A stretch of DNA of 64,000 bases from positions 3,234,501-3,298,500 of the forward strand of contig NZ_JAZIFY010000001.1 of assembly GCF_036634195.1 (NCBI RefSeq), given 5' to 3'. Under the pieces are notes generated by a model. That model made no database searches. It was not told where the DNA came from and saw only the letters and a program-made list of their open reading frames with translations. Below, in pieces: positions 34,477 through 45,051 of the stretch; position 1 is the first letter of the stretch; each line of letters opens with the position of its first letter. A program made the translations under genes and the position numbers. The DNA is from Streptomyces sp. P9-A4. GTDB taxonomy: Bacteria > Actinomycetota > Actinomycetes > Streptomycetales > Streptomycetaceae.

Positions 34477-35498
34477 CAGGCCCGCACCTCGCGCAGGTCG
34501 AGGCCGATGTCGAGGATCGGGGAGGAGTGGGTGAGCCCGCCGACCGCCAGGTAGTCCACCCCGGTCGCCGCGTACGCCGCCGCGTTCTCCAGGGTCAGCC
34601 GGCCCGAGGACTCCAGGGCGGCGCGGCCCGCGACCAGCGCGACGGCCTCCTCGGTCTCGGCCGGGGTGAAGTTGTCCAGCAGGATCAGATCGGCGCCCGC
34701 CTCCAGGACCTCGCGGACCTGGGGCATCGTGTCGACCTCGACCTCGACGGGCAGCTCGGGGAACAGCTCGCGCACGGCCTTGAAGGCCTCGGCCACGCCG
34801 CCGGCCGCCACCACGTGGTTGTCCTTCACCAGCGCCGCGTCGGAGAGCGACATGCGGTGGTTGACGCCGCCGCCGCAGCGGACCGCGTACTTCTCCAGGG
34901 CGCGCAGGCCCGGAGTGGTCTTGCGGGTGTCGCGGACCTTGGCCTTCGTGCCCTCCAGGGCGTCGGCCCACGCGCGCGTTGCGGTGGCGATGCCGGAGAG
35001 GCGGCACAGGAGGTTGAGCGCGCTGCGCTCGCCGGTGAGCAGGTCACGGGTGCGGGCGGTGACGCTGAGGAGCACGTCCCCGGCCTCGACGCGCGCGCCG
35101 TCCTCGACGTGCCGCTCGACCTCGAACTCGGCCGTGCACACGATCGAGAGGACGGCCTCGGCGATCCGCAGACCGGCCACGACACCGGCCTCGCGGGCGG
35201 TGAAGTCGGCGGTGGCGACGGCGTCCTCGGGGACGGTCGCCACGGTCGTCACGTCGACGCCGCCGTCGAGGTCCTCGGCGATCGCCAGGTGGGCGACGTC
35301 CTCGACCTGGACGGGGTCGAGTCCCGCGGCCTCCAGCAGCTCGGCCAGCGCCGGGTCGAGCCCGCACTCGAACTCGTCGGCACCGCCGCAGCCGCAGCCG
35401 TCGCCGCAGCCGCCGGCCGCCTCGTCGGAGGAAACCGTGTGGATCTGGATGAGAGGGACGTCCACGGGCTGCGGACGGGCTTCCTCGGGCGTGGTCAC
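34476..35498 (-). CDS. nadC: Nicotinate-nucleotide pyrophosphorylase (quinolinate phosphoribosyltransferase)
   Basis: Joins quinolinate and PRPP to nicotinate mononucleotide in NAD synthesis. 340 residues, some 50 longer than usual. The catalytic part has LLTGERSALNLLCRLSGIAT, RDTRKTTPGLRALEKYAV, GGGVNHRMSL and the barrel motifs VEVEVDTMPQ and ILLDNF. The extra N-terminus holds seven Cys/Gly-rich positions (GGCGDGCGCGGADEFECG), a possible metal-binding segment. GTG start abuts the nadB stop (TAAGTG). Confidence 0.95.
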   Translation of the reverse strand: MTTPEEARPQPVDVPLIQIHTVSSDEAAGGCGDGCGCGGADEFECGLDPALAELLEAAGLDPVQVEDVAHLAIAEDLDGGVDVTTVATVPEDAVATADFTAREAGVVAGLRIAEAVLSIVCTAEFEVERHVEDGARVEAGDVLLSVTARTRDLLTGERSALNLLCRLSGIATATRAWADALEGTKAKVRDTRKTTPGLRALEKYAVRCGGGVNHRMSLSDAALVKDNHVVAAGGVAEAFKAVRELFPELPVEVEVDTMPQVREVLEAGADLILLDNFTPAETEEAVALVAGRAALESSGRLTLENAAAYAATGVDYLAVGGLTHSSPILDIGLDLREVRA

Positions 35499-37193
35499 TT
35501 ACGGCTCCCTTGGGGCATCGGAGGTGGGGGGAAAGTCATGTGTGCCGGTCGTCCGGACGTCGAGGGTCCGCTCCGGGGTGAGGCGTACGACGAGATGCCG
35601 GCGCCAGTCGGTGTCGTCGCGGTCCGGGTGGTCCTCGCGCCAGTGGCAGCCGCGGGTCTCCTCGCGGCGGCGGGCGGCGGCGACCAGCACGCGCGCGACG
35701 CACAGCAGGTTGGTGGTCTCCCAGGCGTCCACGCCCGGCTCGCCGGCCTTGGTGTCGTCGGTGCCGCCCGCGAGGGCGTCGCCGTGCAGGGCGTCGAGGG
35801 CCTCGGCGGCCCCCCGCAGGCCGGTCTCGGAGCGCAGCACCCCGGCGCCGGCCGTCATGATCCGCTGGATACGGGTCCGGGCGCCGGCCACGGGCAGCGG
35901 CAGGGTCACCGGGGACGGGTGCGCGACCGGGGCGCCCGGCACGCGCGGGGCGGCCGAGATGACGTCCTCGGCGATCCGCTCGGCGAAGACCAGGCCCTCC
36001 AGGAGGGAGTTCGAGGCGAGCCGGTTGGCGCCGTGGACGCCCGTGCAGGCGACCTCCCCGCACGCGTACAGGCCGGGGACGGTGGTACGGCCCCGCAGGT
36101 CCGTACGGATGCCGCCGGAGGCGTAGTGCGCGGCGGGCGCGACCGGGATCGGCTCGGTCACCGGGTCGATGCCGTGGGAGCGGCAGGCGGCGAGGATCGT
36201 CGGGAAGCGCTCCGCCCACATCTCGGCGCCGAAGTGGCGGGCGTCGAGATACATGTTGTCGGTGCCCTGCTCCCCCATCCGGCGGGTGATCGCCTTGGCG
36301 ACGATGTCCCGGGGCGCCAGCTCGGCCAGCTCGTGCTGTCCGAGCATGAAGCGGACCCCGTCGGCGTCGACCAGGTGGGCGCCCTCGCCCCGGACCGCCT
36401 CGGAGACCAGCGGCTGCTGACCCTCGGAGCCGACGCCGAGGAAGAGCACCGTGGGGTGGAACTGGACGAACTCCAGGTCGGAGACCTCCGCGCCGGCGCG
36501 CAGCGCGAGCGCGACGCCGTCGCCGGTGGAGACCGTCGGGTTGGTGGTGGCGGAGAAGACCTGGCCCATGCCGCCGGTCGCGAGGACCACCGCGGGCGCG
36601 TGGACGGCGCCGACGCCGTCGTGCTGGCCCTCGCCCATGACGTGCAGGGTCACGCCCGCCGTGCGGCCCCCGGCGTCCGTGAGGAGGTCAAGGACGAGGG
36701 CGTGCTCGATGGTGCGCACGCCCCGGTCCCGTATCGCCTCGACCAGGGCGCGGGAGATCTCGGCGCCGGTCGCGTCGCCGCCGGCGTGCGCGATCCGGCG
36801 GCGGTGGTGGCCGCCCTCCCGGGTCAGCGCGATCCCGCCGTCGGCGTCCTTGTCGAAGTCGGCGCCGGTCGCGATGAGCCTGCGGACGGCGTCGGGCCCC
36901 TCGGTGACGAGCACCCGCACGGCCTGCTCGTCGCAGAGCCCGGCGCCGGCCACGAGCGTGTCGTCGAGGTGCTGCTCGGGGGTGTCGCCGTCGCCGAGCG
37001 CGGCGGCGATGCCGCCCTGGGCCCAGCGGGTGGAGCCGTCGTCGAGCCGGGCCTTGGTGACGACGACCGCACGGAGCCCGGCCGCGGTGCAGCGCAGGGC
37101 GGCGGTGAGGCCGGCGACTCCGGAGCCGACCACGACGACATCGGCGTCGATGGCCCAGCCGGGCGCGGCGGCGTGCAGCCGTATTCCGGTCAC
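35499..37193 (-). CDS. nadB: L-aspartate oxidase
   Basis: FAD enzyme that oxidises L-aspartate to iminoaspartate, the first step to quinolinate. 564 residues. N-terminal dinucleotide fold [20 protein letters not shown], the flavin-site segment [15 protein letters not shown], and the catalytic-domain [20 protein letters not shown] with [23 protein letters not shown] start overlaps the panC stop (GTGA). nadA is not in the window. Operon with panC, nadC and coaX. Confidence 0.96.
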   Translation of the reverse strand: MTGIRLHAAAPGWAIDADVVVVGSGVAGLTAALRCTAAGLRAVVVTKARLDDGSTRWAQGGIAAALGDGDTPEQHLDDTLVAGAGLCDEQAVRVLVTEGPDAVRRLIATGADFDKDADGGIALTREGGHHRRRIAHAGGDATGAEISRALVEAIRDRGVRTIEHALVLDLLTDAGGRTAGVTLHVMGEGQHDGVGAVHAPAVVLATGGMGQVFSATTNPTVSTGDGVALALRAGAEVSDLEFVQFHPTVLFLGVGSEGQQPLVSEAVRGEGAHLVDADGVRFMLGQHELAELAPRDIVAKAITRRMGEQGTDNMYLDARHFGAEMWAERFPTILAACRSHGIDPVTEPIPVAPAAHYASGGIRTDLRGRTTVPGLYACGEVACTGVHGANRLASNSLLEGLVFAERIAEDVISAAPRVPGAPVAHPSPVTLPLPVAGARTRIQRIMTAGAGVLRSETGLRGAAEALDALHGDALAGGTDDTKAGEPGVDAWETTNLLCVARVLVAAARRREETRGCHWREDHPDRDDTDWRRHLVVRLTPERTLDVRTTGTHDFPPTSDAPREP

Positions 37194-38281
37194 GGGTTCG
37201 CTCCCAGGGTGGTGGACATGGTGCCTCCGAGGTGGAGGGGGATGTTGTCGATCAGCCGGGTGGTGCCCACGCGCGCGGCGACGGCGAGGACCGCGTCCCC
37301 GTCGTGGTCGTCGGCGACCTCGGTGAAGTCCGCCGGGTCGACGAGCGCGAGGTAGTCCAGCGTGAGCGGCGGCTCGGTCCTCGTGGCGTCGTCGAGGACG
37401 GTACGGGCGGCGGCCCTGACGGCCTCGGCCCCGCAGCCCTCGACGGCCTGCGCGACCGCGTGGGCGTCGGCGGCGGCCCGTGCCTCGCCGAGCCGGGAGA
37501 GCGCCTCGGCGCGGTTCTCGGCACGCCCCTGGGCGGCGGGCAGGGCGGCGGCACGCGCGCGGAGGGCCTCCTGCGCGGCGAGCCGCTCGCGGGCGGCGAA
37601 CAGCGCGCCGGACAGCGCGAGGGCGGTACGGCGCTCCTCGGCCGACAGGTAGCGGTTGCGGCTGGACAGCGCGAGGCCGTCGGGCTCGCGGACGGTCTCC
37701 ACGCCGACGATCTCGACCGGGAAGTTCAGGTCGCGGGCCATGCGCCGGATCAGCGCCAGCTGCTGGGCGTCCTTCTGGCCGAAGAAGGCCAGGTCGGGCG
37801 CGGTGAGGTGGAGCAGCTTGGCGACGACGGTCAGCATGCCGTCGAAGTGGCCGGGCCGTGAGGCGCCTTCGAGGCGCTCGCCCATGGGGCCGGCGGTGAT
37901 CCTGACCTGCGGCTCGCCGCCGGGGTAGACCTCGTCGGCGGAGGGCGCGAAGACGGCGCTGGCGCCCGATTCGAGGGCGAGGGCGAGGTCGGCGTCGAGG
38001 GTGCGGGGGTAGCGGTCGAGGTCCTCGCCGGCGCCGAACTGGAGCGGGTTGACGAAGACGGTGACGACGACGAAGCCCTTCTCCCCCACGCGGGCGCGTG
38101 CGGCCCGGACCAGGGTGGCGTGGCCCTCGTGGAGGGCGCCCATGGTCATGACCACGGCGGTGGAGCCGGGGACGGCGAAGTGGGCGGCGGCGTCCCTGAG
38201 GTCCTCGCCGGTGCGCAGGAGTTCGGCGGGCTGGTGGCGGACCGGGCGACCGGTGTCGCCGTCACGGGCGAACAGGCTCAT
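37190..38281 (-). CDS. panC: Pantoate--beta-alanine ligase (pantothenate synthetase)
   Basis: Joins pantoate and beta-alanine with ATP to make pantothenate. 363 residues, about 70 more than E. coli PanC; the extra part includes an N-terminal extension ([20 protein letters not shown]). Nucleotide motifs [17 protein letters not shown] (HxGH) and KMSK-like region [14 protein letters not shown], plus the pantoate pocket [20 protein letters not shown] overlap with the DUF2520 gene upstream and GTGA overlap with nadB downstream. panD, often between panC and nadB in actinobacteria, is absent here. Confidence 0.95.
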   Translation of the reverse strand: MSLFARDGDTGRPVRHQPAELLRTGEDLRDAAAHFAVPGSTAVVMTMGALHEGHATLVRAARARVGEKGFVVVTVFVNPLQFGAGEDLDRYPRTLDADLALALESGASAVFAPSADEVYPGGEPQVRITAGPMGERLEGASRPGHFDGMLTVVAKLLHLTAPDLAFFGQKDAQQLALIRRMARDLNFPVEIVGVETVREPDGLALSSRNRYLSAEERRTALALSGALFAARERLAAQEALRARAAALPAAQGRAENRAEALSRLGEARAAADAHAVAQAVEGCGAEAVRAAARTVLDDATRTEPPLTLDYLALVDPADFTEVADDHDGDAVLAVAARVGTTRLIDNIPLHLGGTMSTTLGANP

Positions 38282-39243
38282 CGGTCGTCTCCTTGCGGCC
38301 CGTCGGCGCTTCCGGTGGGGCCGGTCGCACCCGCCGGGGTGTCGGCGAGCACGCCCAGCAGGTCCTCGGCCAGCTCGGGCTTGAGCAGGCCGTGCGCGAG
38401 CGCCCGGTCGGCGGTCGTGCGGGCCATCGCCAGATAGCCGGCGACGGTGCCGGGCGCGTGCTTGCGCAGTTCCGCGACGTGCGCGGCGACCGTGCCCGCG
38501 TCACCGCGCGCGACCGGGCCGGTGAGGGCCGCGTCCCCGGACCGCAGGGCGTTGTCGAGGGCGGCGCCGAGCAGCGGGCCGAGCATCCGGTCGGGGGCGG
38601 CGACGCCCGCCTTGTGGAGCAGTTCCATCGACTGGGCCACCAGCGTGACCAGGTGGTTCGCGCCGAGGGCCAGGGCCGCGTGGTACAGCGGGCGGGCGTC
38701 CTCCGCGATCCACTCGGGCTCGCCGCCCATCTCGATCACCAGGGCCTCCGCGGCGAGCCGCAGTTCCCCGGGCGCGGTGACGCCGAAGGAGCAGCCGGCG
38801 AGCCGCTGGACGTCGACCCCCGTGCCGGTGAAGGTCATGGCGGGGTGCAGGGCGAGCGGCAGGGCGCCGGCCCGGCGGACGGGGTCGAGGACCCGTGCCC
38901 CGTACCGCCCGGAGGTGTGCACGATCAGCTGTCCCGGCCGTACGGCCCCGGTGTCGGCGAGCCCCTCGACCAGCCCGGGCAGGGCGTCGTCGGGGACGGT
39001 GAGCAGGACCAGGTCGGCGAGGGCGAGGACGCGCGCGGGCTCGACGACGGGGACGTCGGGCAGGAGGGCGGCGGCGCGGCGCCGGGAGGCGTCGGAGACC
39101 GCCGAGACGGCGACGGGGCGGTGCCCGGCGAGCCGGAGGGCGGCGGCGAGGGCGGGGCCCACGCGGCCGGCGCCGACGACTCCGACGGTGAGCCGGGCGG
39201 GTCGGTCCTCGGCTCGGGGCTCTGGCGCTGCTGGTGCGTTCAC
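38278..39243 (-). CDS. Rossmann-fold and DUF2520-domain oxidoreductase-like protein
   Basis: 321 residues. N-terminal NAD(P)-binding fold [20 protein letters not shown] (GxGxxG), then a middle segment [20 protein letters not shown] and [14 protein letters not shown], and an all-helical DUF2520 domain ([20 protein letters not shown]) like the C-terminal domain of ketopantoate reductases and 6-phosphogluconate dehydrogenases. It opens the panC-nadB-nadC-coaX operon (ATGA overlap with panC). By context it may supply pantoate from ketopantoate, in place of PanE. GTG start. Confidence 0.88.
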   Translation of the reverse strand: MNAPAAPEPRAEDRPARLTVGVVGAGRVGPALAAALRLAGHRPVAVSAVSDASRRRAAALLPDVPVVEPARVLALADLVLLTVPDDALPGLVEGLADTGAVRPGQLIVHTSGRYGARVLDPVRRAGALPLALHPAMTFTGTGVDVQRLAGCSFGVTAPGELRLAAEALVIEMGGEPEWIAEDARPLYHAALALGANHLVTLVAQSMELLHKAGVAAPDRMLGPLLGAALDNALRSGDAALTGPVARGDAGTVAAHVAELRKHAPGTVAGYLAMARTTADRALAHGLLKPELAEDLLGVLADTPAGATGPTGSADGPQGDDR

Positions 39244-39367
39244 GGTGGGGACGGCCTTCCGTTCCAGTCCTCGGCGGGTACCGGACGATTTCTGGTCATG
39301 CTACGCCAGCGTTTCGCGCTCCTCGGTGGCTGTCCACAGGGTGTGGGCGGGGTGTGATGATCGGCTC

Positions 39368-40606
39368 ATGAATGGCATGCATCCCGTGAATCCCGTGGAC
39401 GGCACGGACCCGGTGGACGGCACGGACCCGGTGGCCCCCGCGGACCGGACAGACCCCGTGGAGCCTCCGGACGAGGAAGCGGCCCGGCTGCACCGGGCGA
39501 AGGTCTGGGGCGAGGCCGCGCGCAAGATGGGGCAGACCTCGGTGGACGGCACGGTCGGCACGCGCCTGCGTGAGCTGGCCGACTGGGCGGACACCGCCGG
39601 ATACGGCGGGGCCCCGCTCGGCACCTACGGCAACGGCACCGTGGAGGTGCTGGAGCGGCGCGTCGCCGAGGAGCTCGGCCTGCCCGCCGCCGTCTTCTTC
39701 CCCACCGGCACGATGGCCCAGCAGGTGGCTCTGCGCTGCTGGGCCGGGCGCACCGGCAGTCCCGTCGTCGCCCTCCACCCGCTCGGCCACCCCGAGGTCC
39801 ACGAGAACGGCGCGTTCGGGGCCGTCTCCGGACTCCGCACCGTCCACCCCACCGACGCGCCCCGGCTGCCGACGGCCGAGGAGGTGCGGGACCACCCGGA
39901 ACCCTTCGGGACGCTGATGCTGGAGCTGCCGCTGCGGGACGCGGGCTTCGTCCTGCCGACCTGGGAGGAGCTGACCGAGGTCGTCGAGGCGGCCCGGGAG
40001 CGGGACGCGGTGGTCCACTTCGACGGGGCCCGGCTCTGGGAGTGCGCGACGCGATTCGGCCGTCCGCTCGCGGAGATCGCGGGGCTCGCCGACAGCGTCT
40101 ACGTCTCGTTCTACAAGTCTCTCGGCGGTATGTCCGGGGCCGCGCTGGCCGGCCCCGAGGACGTCATGGAGGAGGCCAGGGTCTGGCGGCACCGGTACGG
40201 GGGGATGGTCTTCCAGCAGTACCCGGCGGCGCTCTCCGCGCTCCGGGGCCTGGACATCGAGCTGCCCCTGCTCCCGTCGTACGTGGCGCACGCGCGCGTG
40301 GTGGCGGACGCGCTGCGGGAGGCGTTCACGGAGGCCGGGACGGGCTGGTTCCGGATCCACCCCGAGGCGCCGCACACCCACCAGTTCCAGGTCTGGCTGC
40401 CGTACGCCCCCGAGGCCCTGACGGCGGCGGCGCTCGCGCAGACCGAGGACACCGGCACGGCGCTCTTCCGCCGCTGGTTCGCCCCGGGCGCGGGCGGCCC
40501 GCCGGGCGTCTCGTTCACGGAGGTGACGGTGACGGAGCCGGGCCTGGAGTGGACGGCGGAGGACGTGAGGACGGCCGTACGGGACTTCCTGGGGCGGCTG
40601 GGCTAG
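39368..40606 (+). CDS. Beta-eliminating lyase / threonine aldolase-like PLP enzyme
   Basis: 412 residues of fold-type I PLP enzyme. Gly-rich cofactor contact FFPTGTMAQQVAL, the Asp of HFDGARLWECATRFGRPL, and the Schiff-base Lys in YVSFYKSLGGMSGAALAG fit the threonine-aldolase branch, which splits beta-hydroxy amino acids into glycine and an aldehyde. The first 35 residues are an acidic Pro/Asp repeat (VDGTDPVDGTDPV) from duplicated DNA near 39395-39430 and are likely disordered. ATG at 39368. Substrate not certain. Confidence 0.88.
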   Translation: MNGMHPVNPVDGTDPVDGTDPVAPADRTDPVEPPDEEAARLHRAKVWGEAARKMGQTSVDGTVGTRLRELADWADTAGYGGAPLGTYGNGTVEVLERRVAEELGLPAAVFFPTGTMAQQVALRCWAGRTGSPVVALHPLGHPEVHENGAFGAVSGLRTVHPTDAPRLPTAEEVRDHPEPFGTLMLELPLRDAGFVLPTWEELTEVVEAARERDAVVHFDGARLWECATRFGRPLAEIAGLADSVYVSFYKSLGGMSGAALAGPEDVMEEARVWRHRYGGMVFQQYPAALSALRGLDIELPLLPSYVAHARVVADALREAFTEAGTGWFRIHPEAPHTHQFQVWLPYAPEALTAAALAQTEDTGTALFRRWFAPGAGGPPGVSFTEVTVTEPGLEWTAEDVRTAVRDFLGRLG

Positions 40607-40803
40607 CGGAGGCCGAGGGCCGCTCGGAGGCGGTGGCGGAGGGCGCCCCGCGCCGGGCGGCCCGCGCGCTCACGCTCGGCGCGGCGCCGCTCGCGGACCG
40701 CCCGCAGGACGGCGACGTCATGGGTGCCGGGCGCCGGCGGCGCCGGCTCGCCGAGCCGGGCGGCGCGGTACGCGTCGAAGAGGTACTGGTGCATCGCGTT
40801 CAT
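40603..40803 (-). CDS. Small basic hypothetical protein
   Basis: 66 residues (63 from the second ATG at 40794): MNAMHQYLFDAYRAARLGEP then a Pro-rich hinge and an Arg-rich helix (VLRAVRERRRAERERAGR). The stop overlaps the stop of the PLP lyase gene tail to tail. Codon use fits the genome and the N-terminus looks like a conserved Streptomyces small protein, but no function can be given. Confidence 0.55.
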   Translation of the reverse strand: MNAMHQYLFDAYRAARLGEPAPPAPGTHDVAVLRAVRERRRAERERAGRPARGALRHRLRAALGLR

Positions 40804-40903
40804 GCCCTCACCGTGCGCCCGGCCCCCAGCCCTTGGCGCGCCGATTGACGGCCGTCGTCAAACGGCGCGACACCACCCCCGCTCCACCCCGCACCATGGA
40901 CGG

Positions 40904-41992
40904 GTGAGCGTGACCATCGACATCACCGGACTGCCGCACGAGCGGATCACCTTCAGCCCCTCGCCGCTGGCCGAGCTGGGCGCCGCCCTGCACGCCCTGT
41001 CCGAGCCCGCGCACCACGCCCGGCTCCACGCCTGGACCACGACGACGGCGGCGGCGCTGAAGCCGGAGCTCGCGGACCGGCTCCACGAGGCCGACTTCAT
41101 GTGGAACTCCACCCGCTCGGACATCCTGCTGCCCTCGCGTCCCCGGGGGACCCTCGCCGAGGAGCTGGACGACCTCGACCGCATGGACGACGAGAAGTAC
41201 GTCGGCTCCGCCCTGGAGATCTCCTGCAACAGCAAGTACACGCACGGCGCTCCCTCGCCGCTCGTCGACGAGCGGATGCGCCGCCGCACCCTGGACCTGG
41301 CCGCCGCGCGCGGCCCGCGCCAGGTCGCCTTCGTGGAGCGGATGCTCGCCGACCCGCCCGGTACGCGCGCGTGGGTCCGGCGTCTCCTCGAGGACTGCGA
41401 CGAGGCCTTCTTCGCGGACACCTGGTGCCGTGTCCGCGTCCAGCTCGCCGCCGACGCCCGCCACAAGACCGAGCTGATGCGGCACAAGGGCCTGGCGGAG
41501 GCCGTCGCCGACGCGTCCCCCGCGATGACCCTGGAGGAGGACGCGGCGGGCTCCCGGATCGTCGTCGACAAGCTGGTCCAGGGCCGGGCGAGCGCCGCCG
41601 GCTCCGCGGTGACGTTCCTGCCGACGGCCTTCGGCTGGCCGCACCTCTTCGCCCTCTACGCCCCGGGCTGGCAGCCCGTCATCCAGTACCCCGTCCCCGA
41701 CCGCGAGCCCGGTGGTGTGGCCTCCGTCGAGGCGGTCACCCGGCGTCTGGAGGCCGTCGCCCACCCCATGCGGATGCGGCTCTGCCGCAGTCTGGCCCGG
41801 GGTTCGAGCACGACGAGCGAGCTGGTCGACGCGTACAACATCACCGCCCCCGAGGTCTCCCGGCACCTCGCGGTCATGAAGAAGGCCGGACTCGTCACCA
41901 CCCAGCGCCGGGGCCGATACGTGCTCCACCAGCTGGACGTGGCCGTCGTCGCCCGCCTCGGCAGCGACTTCCTGGAGAGCGTGCTGCGCTAG
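40904..41992 (+). CDS. ArsR-family (DUF5937-type) transcriptional regulator
   Basis: 362 residues. The C-terminal 90 residues are an ArsR winged helix (RLEAVAHPMRMRLCRSLARG ... ITAPEVSRHLAVMKKAGLVT, then the wing TQRRGRYVLHQLD). The N-terminal 260 residues (ITFSPSPLAELGAALHALSE ...) form the DUF5937-type domain found only with such DNA-binding ends in actinobacteria; it may bind a small ligand. No metal-binding Cys of classic ArsR is seen. GTG start VSVTIDITGL at 40904. Confidence 0.88.
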   Translation: MSVTIDITGLPHERITFSPSPLAELGAALHALSEPAHHARLHAWTTTTAAALKPELADRLHEADFMWNSTRSDILLPSRPRGTLAEELDDLDRMDDEKYVGSALEISCNSKYTHGAPSPLVDERMRRRTLDLAAARGPRQVAFVERMLADPPGTRAWVRRLLEDCDEAFFADTWCRVRVQLAADARHKTELMRHKGLAEAVADASPAMTLEEDAAGSRIVVDKLVQGRASAAGSAVTFLPTAFGWPHLFALYAPGWQPVIQYPVPDREPGGVASVEAVTRRLEAVAHPMRMRLCRSLARGSSTTSELVDAYNITAPEVSRHLAVMKKAGLVTTQRRGRYVLHQLDVAVVARLGSDFLESVLR

Positions 41993-42006
41993 GACCTGCC
42001 CCCGGG

Positions 42007-42684
42007 TCAGCCCGCCGCGCCGCCGCCCGCCCTGACCAGACCCGTCTCGTACGCGAGGACGACGACCTGCACCCGGTCGCGCAGGCCCAGCTTGGTCAGG
42101 ATGCGGCCCACGTGGGTCTTCACCGTCGCCTCGGAGAGGACCAGCCGGGCGGCGATCTCGCCGTTCGACAGGCCCTGCGCGACCAGCATCATCACCTCGC
42201 GCTCCCGGTCGGTGAGGCGCCCCAGCTCCTTGTGCTCGGGCTCCCGGCCCGTCGACGGCAGCATCGGCGAGAAGCGGTCGAGGAGCCGCCTGGTGGTGGA
42301 GGGCGCCACCACCGCGTCGCCGCTGTGCACCGAGCGGATCGCGCCGAGCAGCTCCGCCGGCGGCACGTCCTTCAGCATGAAGCCGCTCGCCCCCGCCTTG
42401 AGCCCCGAGAAGGCGTACTCGTCGAGGTCGAAGGTGGTCAGGATCAGCACCTTCGGGGCGTCGGGCTGGGAGCAGATCCGCCGGGTCGTCTCCACCCCGT
42501 CGAGCTTCGGCATGCGGACGTCCATCAGGACGACGTCGACCGCCGTCGCGCGCAGGACCTCCAGGGCCTCGACCCCGTCCCCCGCCTCCGCCACGACCTC
42601 CATGTCCGGCTGGGCGGCGAGCACCATGCGGAATCCGGTGCGCAGCAGCACCTGGTCGTCGACGAGCATCACGCGGATGGACAT
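42007..42684 (-). CDS. Response regulator, NarL/FixJ (LuxR HTH) family
   Basis: 225 residues. Receiver domain with [19 protein letters not shown], phospho-acceptor Asp55 in [13 protein letters not shown], and Lys in FMLKDVPP; LuxR-type helix-turn-helix [20 protein letters not shown] ... [18 protein letters not shown]. Partner of the histidine kinase gene 29 bases upstream on the same strand. Target genes are unknown. Confidence 0.95.
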   Translation of the reverse strand: MSIRVMLVDDQVLLRTGFRMVLAAQPDMEVVAEAGDGVEALEVLRATAVDVVLMDVRMPKLDGVETTRRICSQPDAPKVLILTTFDLDEYAFSGLKAGASGFMLKDVPPAELLGAIRSVHSGDAVVAPSTTRRLLDRFSPMLPSTGREPEHKELGRLTDREREVMMLVAQGLSNGEIAARLVLSEATVKTHVGRILTKLGLRDRVQVVVLAYETGLVRAGGGAAG

Positions 42685-42713
42685 CAGGTTCCTTCGGGGT
42701 CGTGTTCGGATCG

Positions 42714-43916
42714 TCAGTGAGCGGGCTTGAGCGGGAGCAGGGCGCTGATCCGGAAGCCTCCGCCCGGACGGGGTCCCGCGTCCAGGGTGCCGCCGACCAT
42801 GCCGACCCGCTCGCGCATGCCGATCAGGCCGTGGCCACGGCCGTCGGCGCCGCCGTCCTCGTACATCTCCTGCGGCGCGCCCCGGCCGTCGTCCTCGACG
42901 AGCAGTCCGAGCCCGTCGTCGAAGTAGACCAGGCGGACGCTGGCGCCGACATCGGGGCCGCCGTGCTTGCGCGTGTTGGTGAGGGCTTCCTGCACGATCC
43001 GGTACGCGGTGAGCTCGACGCCGCTGGGCAGCGGGCGCGGGCTCCCCTCGATGGCGAAGTCCACGGTGAGCCCGGCGCCCCGCACCTGCTCGACGAGGTC
43101 CTCGATCTGGCCCACGTCGGGCTGGGGCACGTACTCCCCGGCCTCCTGGTGCTCCCCGGTGCGCAGGATGCCCAGGAGTCTGCGCATCTCGGCGAGCGCC
43201 TGCCGGCCGGTGGTGGAGATGGTCTCCAGGGCCTGCTTCGCGGTCTCCGGGGAGGAGTCCATGACGTAGGCGGCGCCGTCGGCCTGGACCACCATCACCG
43301 ACACGTTGTGCGCGACGACGTCGTGCAGCTCGCGGGCGATCCGGGCCCGCTCGGCGGCGACCGCGACCTTGGCCTGCGCCTCGCGCTCCTTCTCCAGCCG
43401 GGAGGCCCGCTCCTCCAGCTGCGCGAAGTAGGCGCGGCGGGTGCGGAGCGAGTCGCCGAGGACCCAGGCGAGCGCGAACGGCACGGTCATGATGATGACG
43501 AAGAAGACCTTGGCCGCACCGGAGTCGGTGGCCTCCATCGGCCATCTCAGCTGGGAGAGGGGCGAGGCGCAGAGTCCGCCGACGAGCGCGAGCCGGGACG
43601 CCCAGCGGGGTCCGTCGTGCGCCGCGACCGTGTAGATGATCATGAGCATGGCGAAGTCGGCGATGAACGGCCTCAGGCCGAAGCCGAGCTGTGCGAGCCC
43701 CAGTCCGGTCGAGAGCAGCAGCATCTTCTCGGGGGCTCGCCGCCGCAGGGCCAGGACCAGGGAGAAGAGCAGGGCGACCACGCCGTACGCGACGGGTTGG
43801 CCGAGCCCCGGGGAGGTCTCCCCCACCCACAGCAGGGAGAACCCGAGGAGGACGACGGCCCAGAAGCTGTCGACGCCCGTCGGGTGTCTGCGGATGAAGT
43901 CGTAGAGGCGCTGCAC
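42714..43916 (-). CDS. Sensor histidine kinase (HisKA_3 type)
   Basis: 400 residues. Four to five membrane helices in the first 160 residues with no large outer domain, then a coiled coil ([20 protein letters not shown]) and the HisKA_3 box [17 protein letters not shown] with His198; ATPase motifs [10 protein letters not shown] and [16 protein letters not shown]. It probably senses a change in or near the membrane. GTG start. Forms an operon with the NarL-type regulator. Confidence 0.94.
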   Translation of the reverse strand: MQRLYDFIRRHPTGVDSFWAVVLLGFSLLWVGETSPGLGQPVAYGVVALLFSLVLALRRRAPEKMLLLSTGLGLAQLGFGLRPFIADFAMLMIIYTVAAHDGPRWASRLALVGGLCASPLSQLRWPMEATDSGAAKVFFVIIMTVPFALAWVLGDSLRTRRAYFAQLEERASRLEKEREAQAKVAVAAERARIARELHDVVAHNVSVMVVQADGAAYVMDSSPETAKQALETISTTGRQALAEMRRLLGILRTGEHQEAGEYVPQPDVGQIEDLVEQVRGAGLTVDFAIEGSPRPLPSGVELTAYRIVQEALTNTRKHGGPDVGASVRLVYFDDGLGLLVEDDGRGAPQEMYEDGGADGRGHGLIGMRERVGMVGGTLDAGPRPGGGFRISALLPLKPAH

Positions 43917-44012
43917 GTCACCCAGGGTAGGGAAGGGAGGCGGGTGCGGGGATCAACCGTGGGGTCGATCCTTGGCGCGGGGCCCGTACTCCCCGAGGTG
44001 GAGACTGGGCCC

Positions 44013-45047
44013 GTGACGGATGAGACGTGTCAGTGGCAGGGGTGGCGGGAAGCCGCGGAACGGGCGCTGTACGGCCCGGGGGGCTTCTATCTGCGCCCGG
44101 AGGGACCCGCGGGTCACTTCCGCACCTCGGTGCACGCCTCCCCGCTCTTCGCGGGGGCCGTGGCCCGGCTGCTCGGCGAGGTCGCGGAGGAGCTGGGGAC
44201 GACCGTGATCGACCTGGTGGACGTGGGCGCGGGGCGCGGTGAACTCCTCACCGGGGTGCTCGCCGCCACGGAGGGCAGCGGGCTCACGGTCCGGGCGTAC
44301 GCCGTCGAGCGGGCCGGCCGGCCCGCGGGGCTCGACCCCCGGATCGAGTGGACCGGCCGGATCCCCCGGGGGACGCGCGGACTCCTCTTCGCGAACGAGT
44401 GGCTCGACAACGTGCCGGTGGACGTGGCCGAGGCGGACGCGGAGGGCACGGTCAGGTACGTGGAGGTCCGCCCGGACGGCACGGAGCGGCTCGGCGGTCC
44501 CGTGGAGGGCCGGGACGCGGAGTGGCTGGCCCGCTGGTGGCCGCTGACGGAGCCGGGGGCGCGGGCCGAGATCGGGTGGCCCCGGGACGAGGCCTGGGCG
44601 GCGGCGGTGGGTTCGCTGGCGGCGGGCAGGGCGGTGGCCGTGGACTACGCGCACGTACGGGCGTCCCGGCCGCCCTTCGGCTCCCTGACCGGCTTCCGCG
44701 CGGGCCGCGAGGTCCCACCGGCCCCGGACGGCTCCTGCGACGTGACGGCGCACGTGGCTCTTGACGCGTGCGCGGCGGCGGGTGGGGGCGCGGACGTCCC
44801 GACGGCTCCGGACGGCCTCGGCGGGCTCGTCACCCAGCGGGAGGCCCTGGGCCGGCTCGGGGTGGAGGGCGGGCGGCCGCCGCTGGCCCTCGCCTCGGCC
44901 GATCCCGCCGCGTACCTGCGTGCGCTGTCCGCCGCCGGCGAGGCCGCGGAGCTCACCGCGCGCGGGGGGCTCGGGGACTTCCTCTGGCTGACCCGGCGGG
45001 TGCCGGGACGGGGCGGCCGGGCCGTGTCGGGCCTCGGGGGATACTGA
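44013..45047 (+). CDS. SAM-dependent methyltransferase, MidA/NDUFAF7 family
   Basis: 344 residues, GTG start. SAM-binding motif [12 protein letters not shown] (69-79) and the family hallmark [14 protein letters not shown] (125-138; compare ANEFFDALPV in MidA proteins). The N-terminus [19 protein letters not shown] matches the MidA substrate/SAM entry segment. In mitochondria NDUFAF7 dimethylates an arginine of NDUFS2, the counterpart of NuoD. Here the gene lies 4 bases before a nuoD paralogue, so the same type of pairing is likely. Confidence 0.85.
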   Translation: MTDETCQWQGWREAAERALYGPGGFYLRPEGPAGHFRTSVHASPLFAGAVARLLGEVAEELGTTVIDLVDVGAGRGELLTGVLAATEGSGLTVRAYAVERAGRPAGLDPRIEWTGRIPRGTRGLLFANEWLDNVPVDVAEADAEGTVRYVEVRPDGTERLGGPVEGRDAEWLARWWPLTEPGARAEIGWPRDEAWAAAVGSLAAGRAVAVDYAHVRASRPPFGSLTGFRAGREVPPAPDGSCDVTAHVALDACAAAGGGADVPTAPDGLGGLVTQREALGRLGVEGGRPPLALASADPAAYLRALSAAGEAAELTARGGLGDFLWLTRRVPGRGGRAVSGLGGY

Positions 45048-45051
45048 CCGC

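Noticed and set aside
42702..44012. Open frame extending the methyltransferase upstream
   Set aside because: It is antisense to the histidine kinase and response regulator genes; the MidA-like domain starts at 44013.
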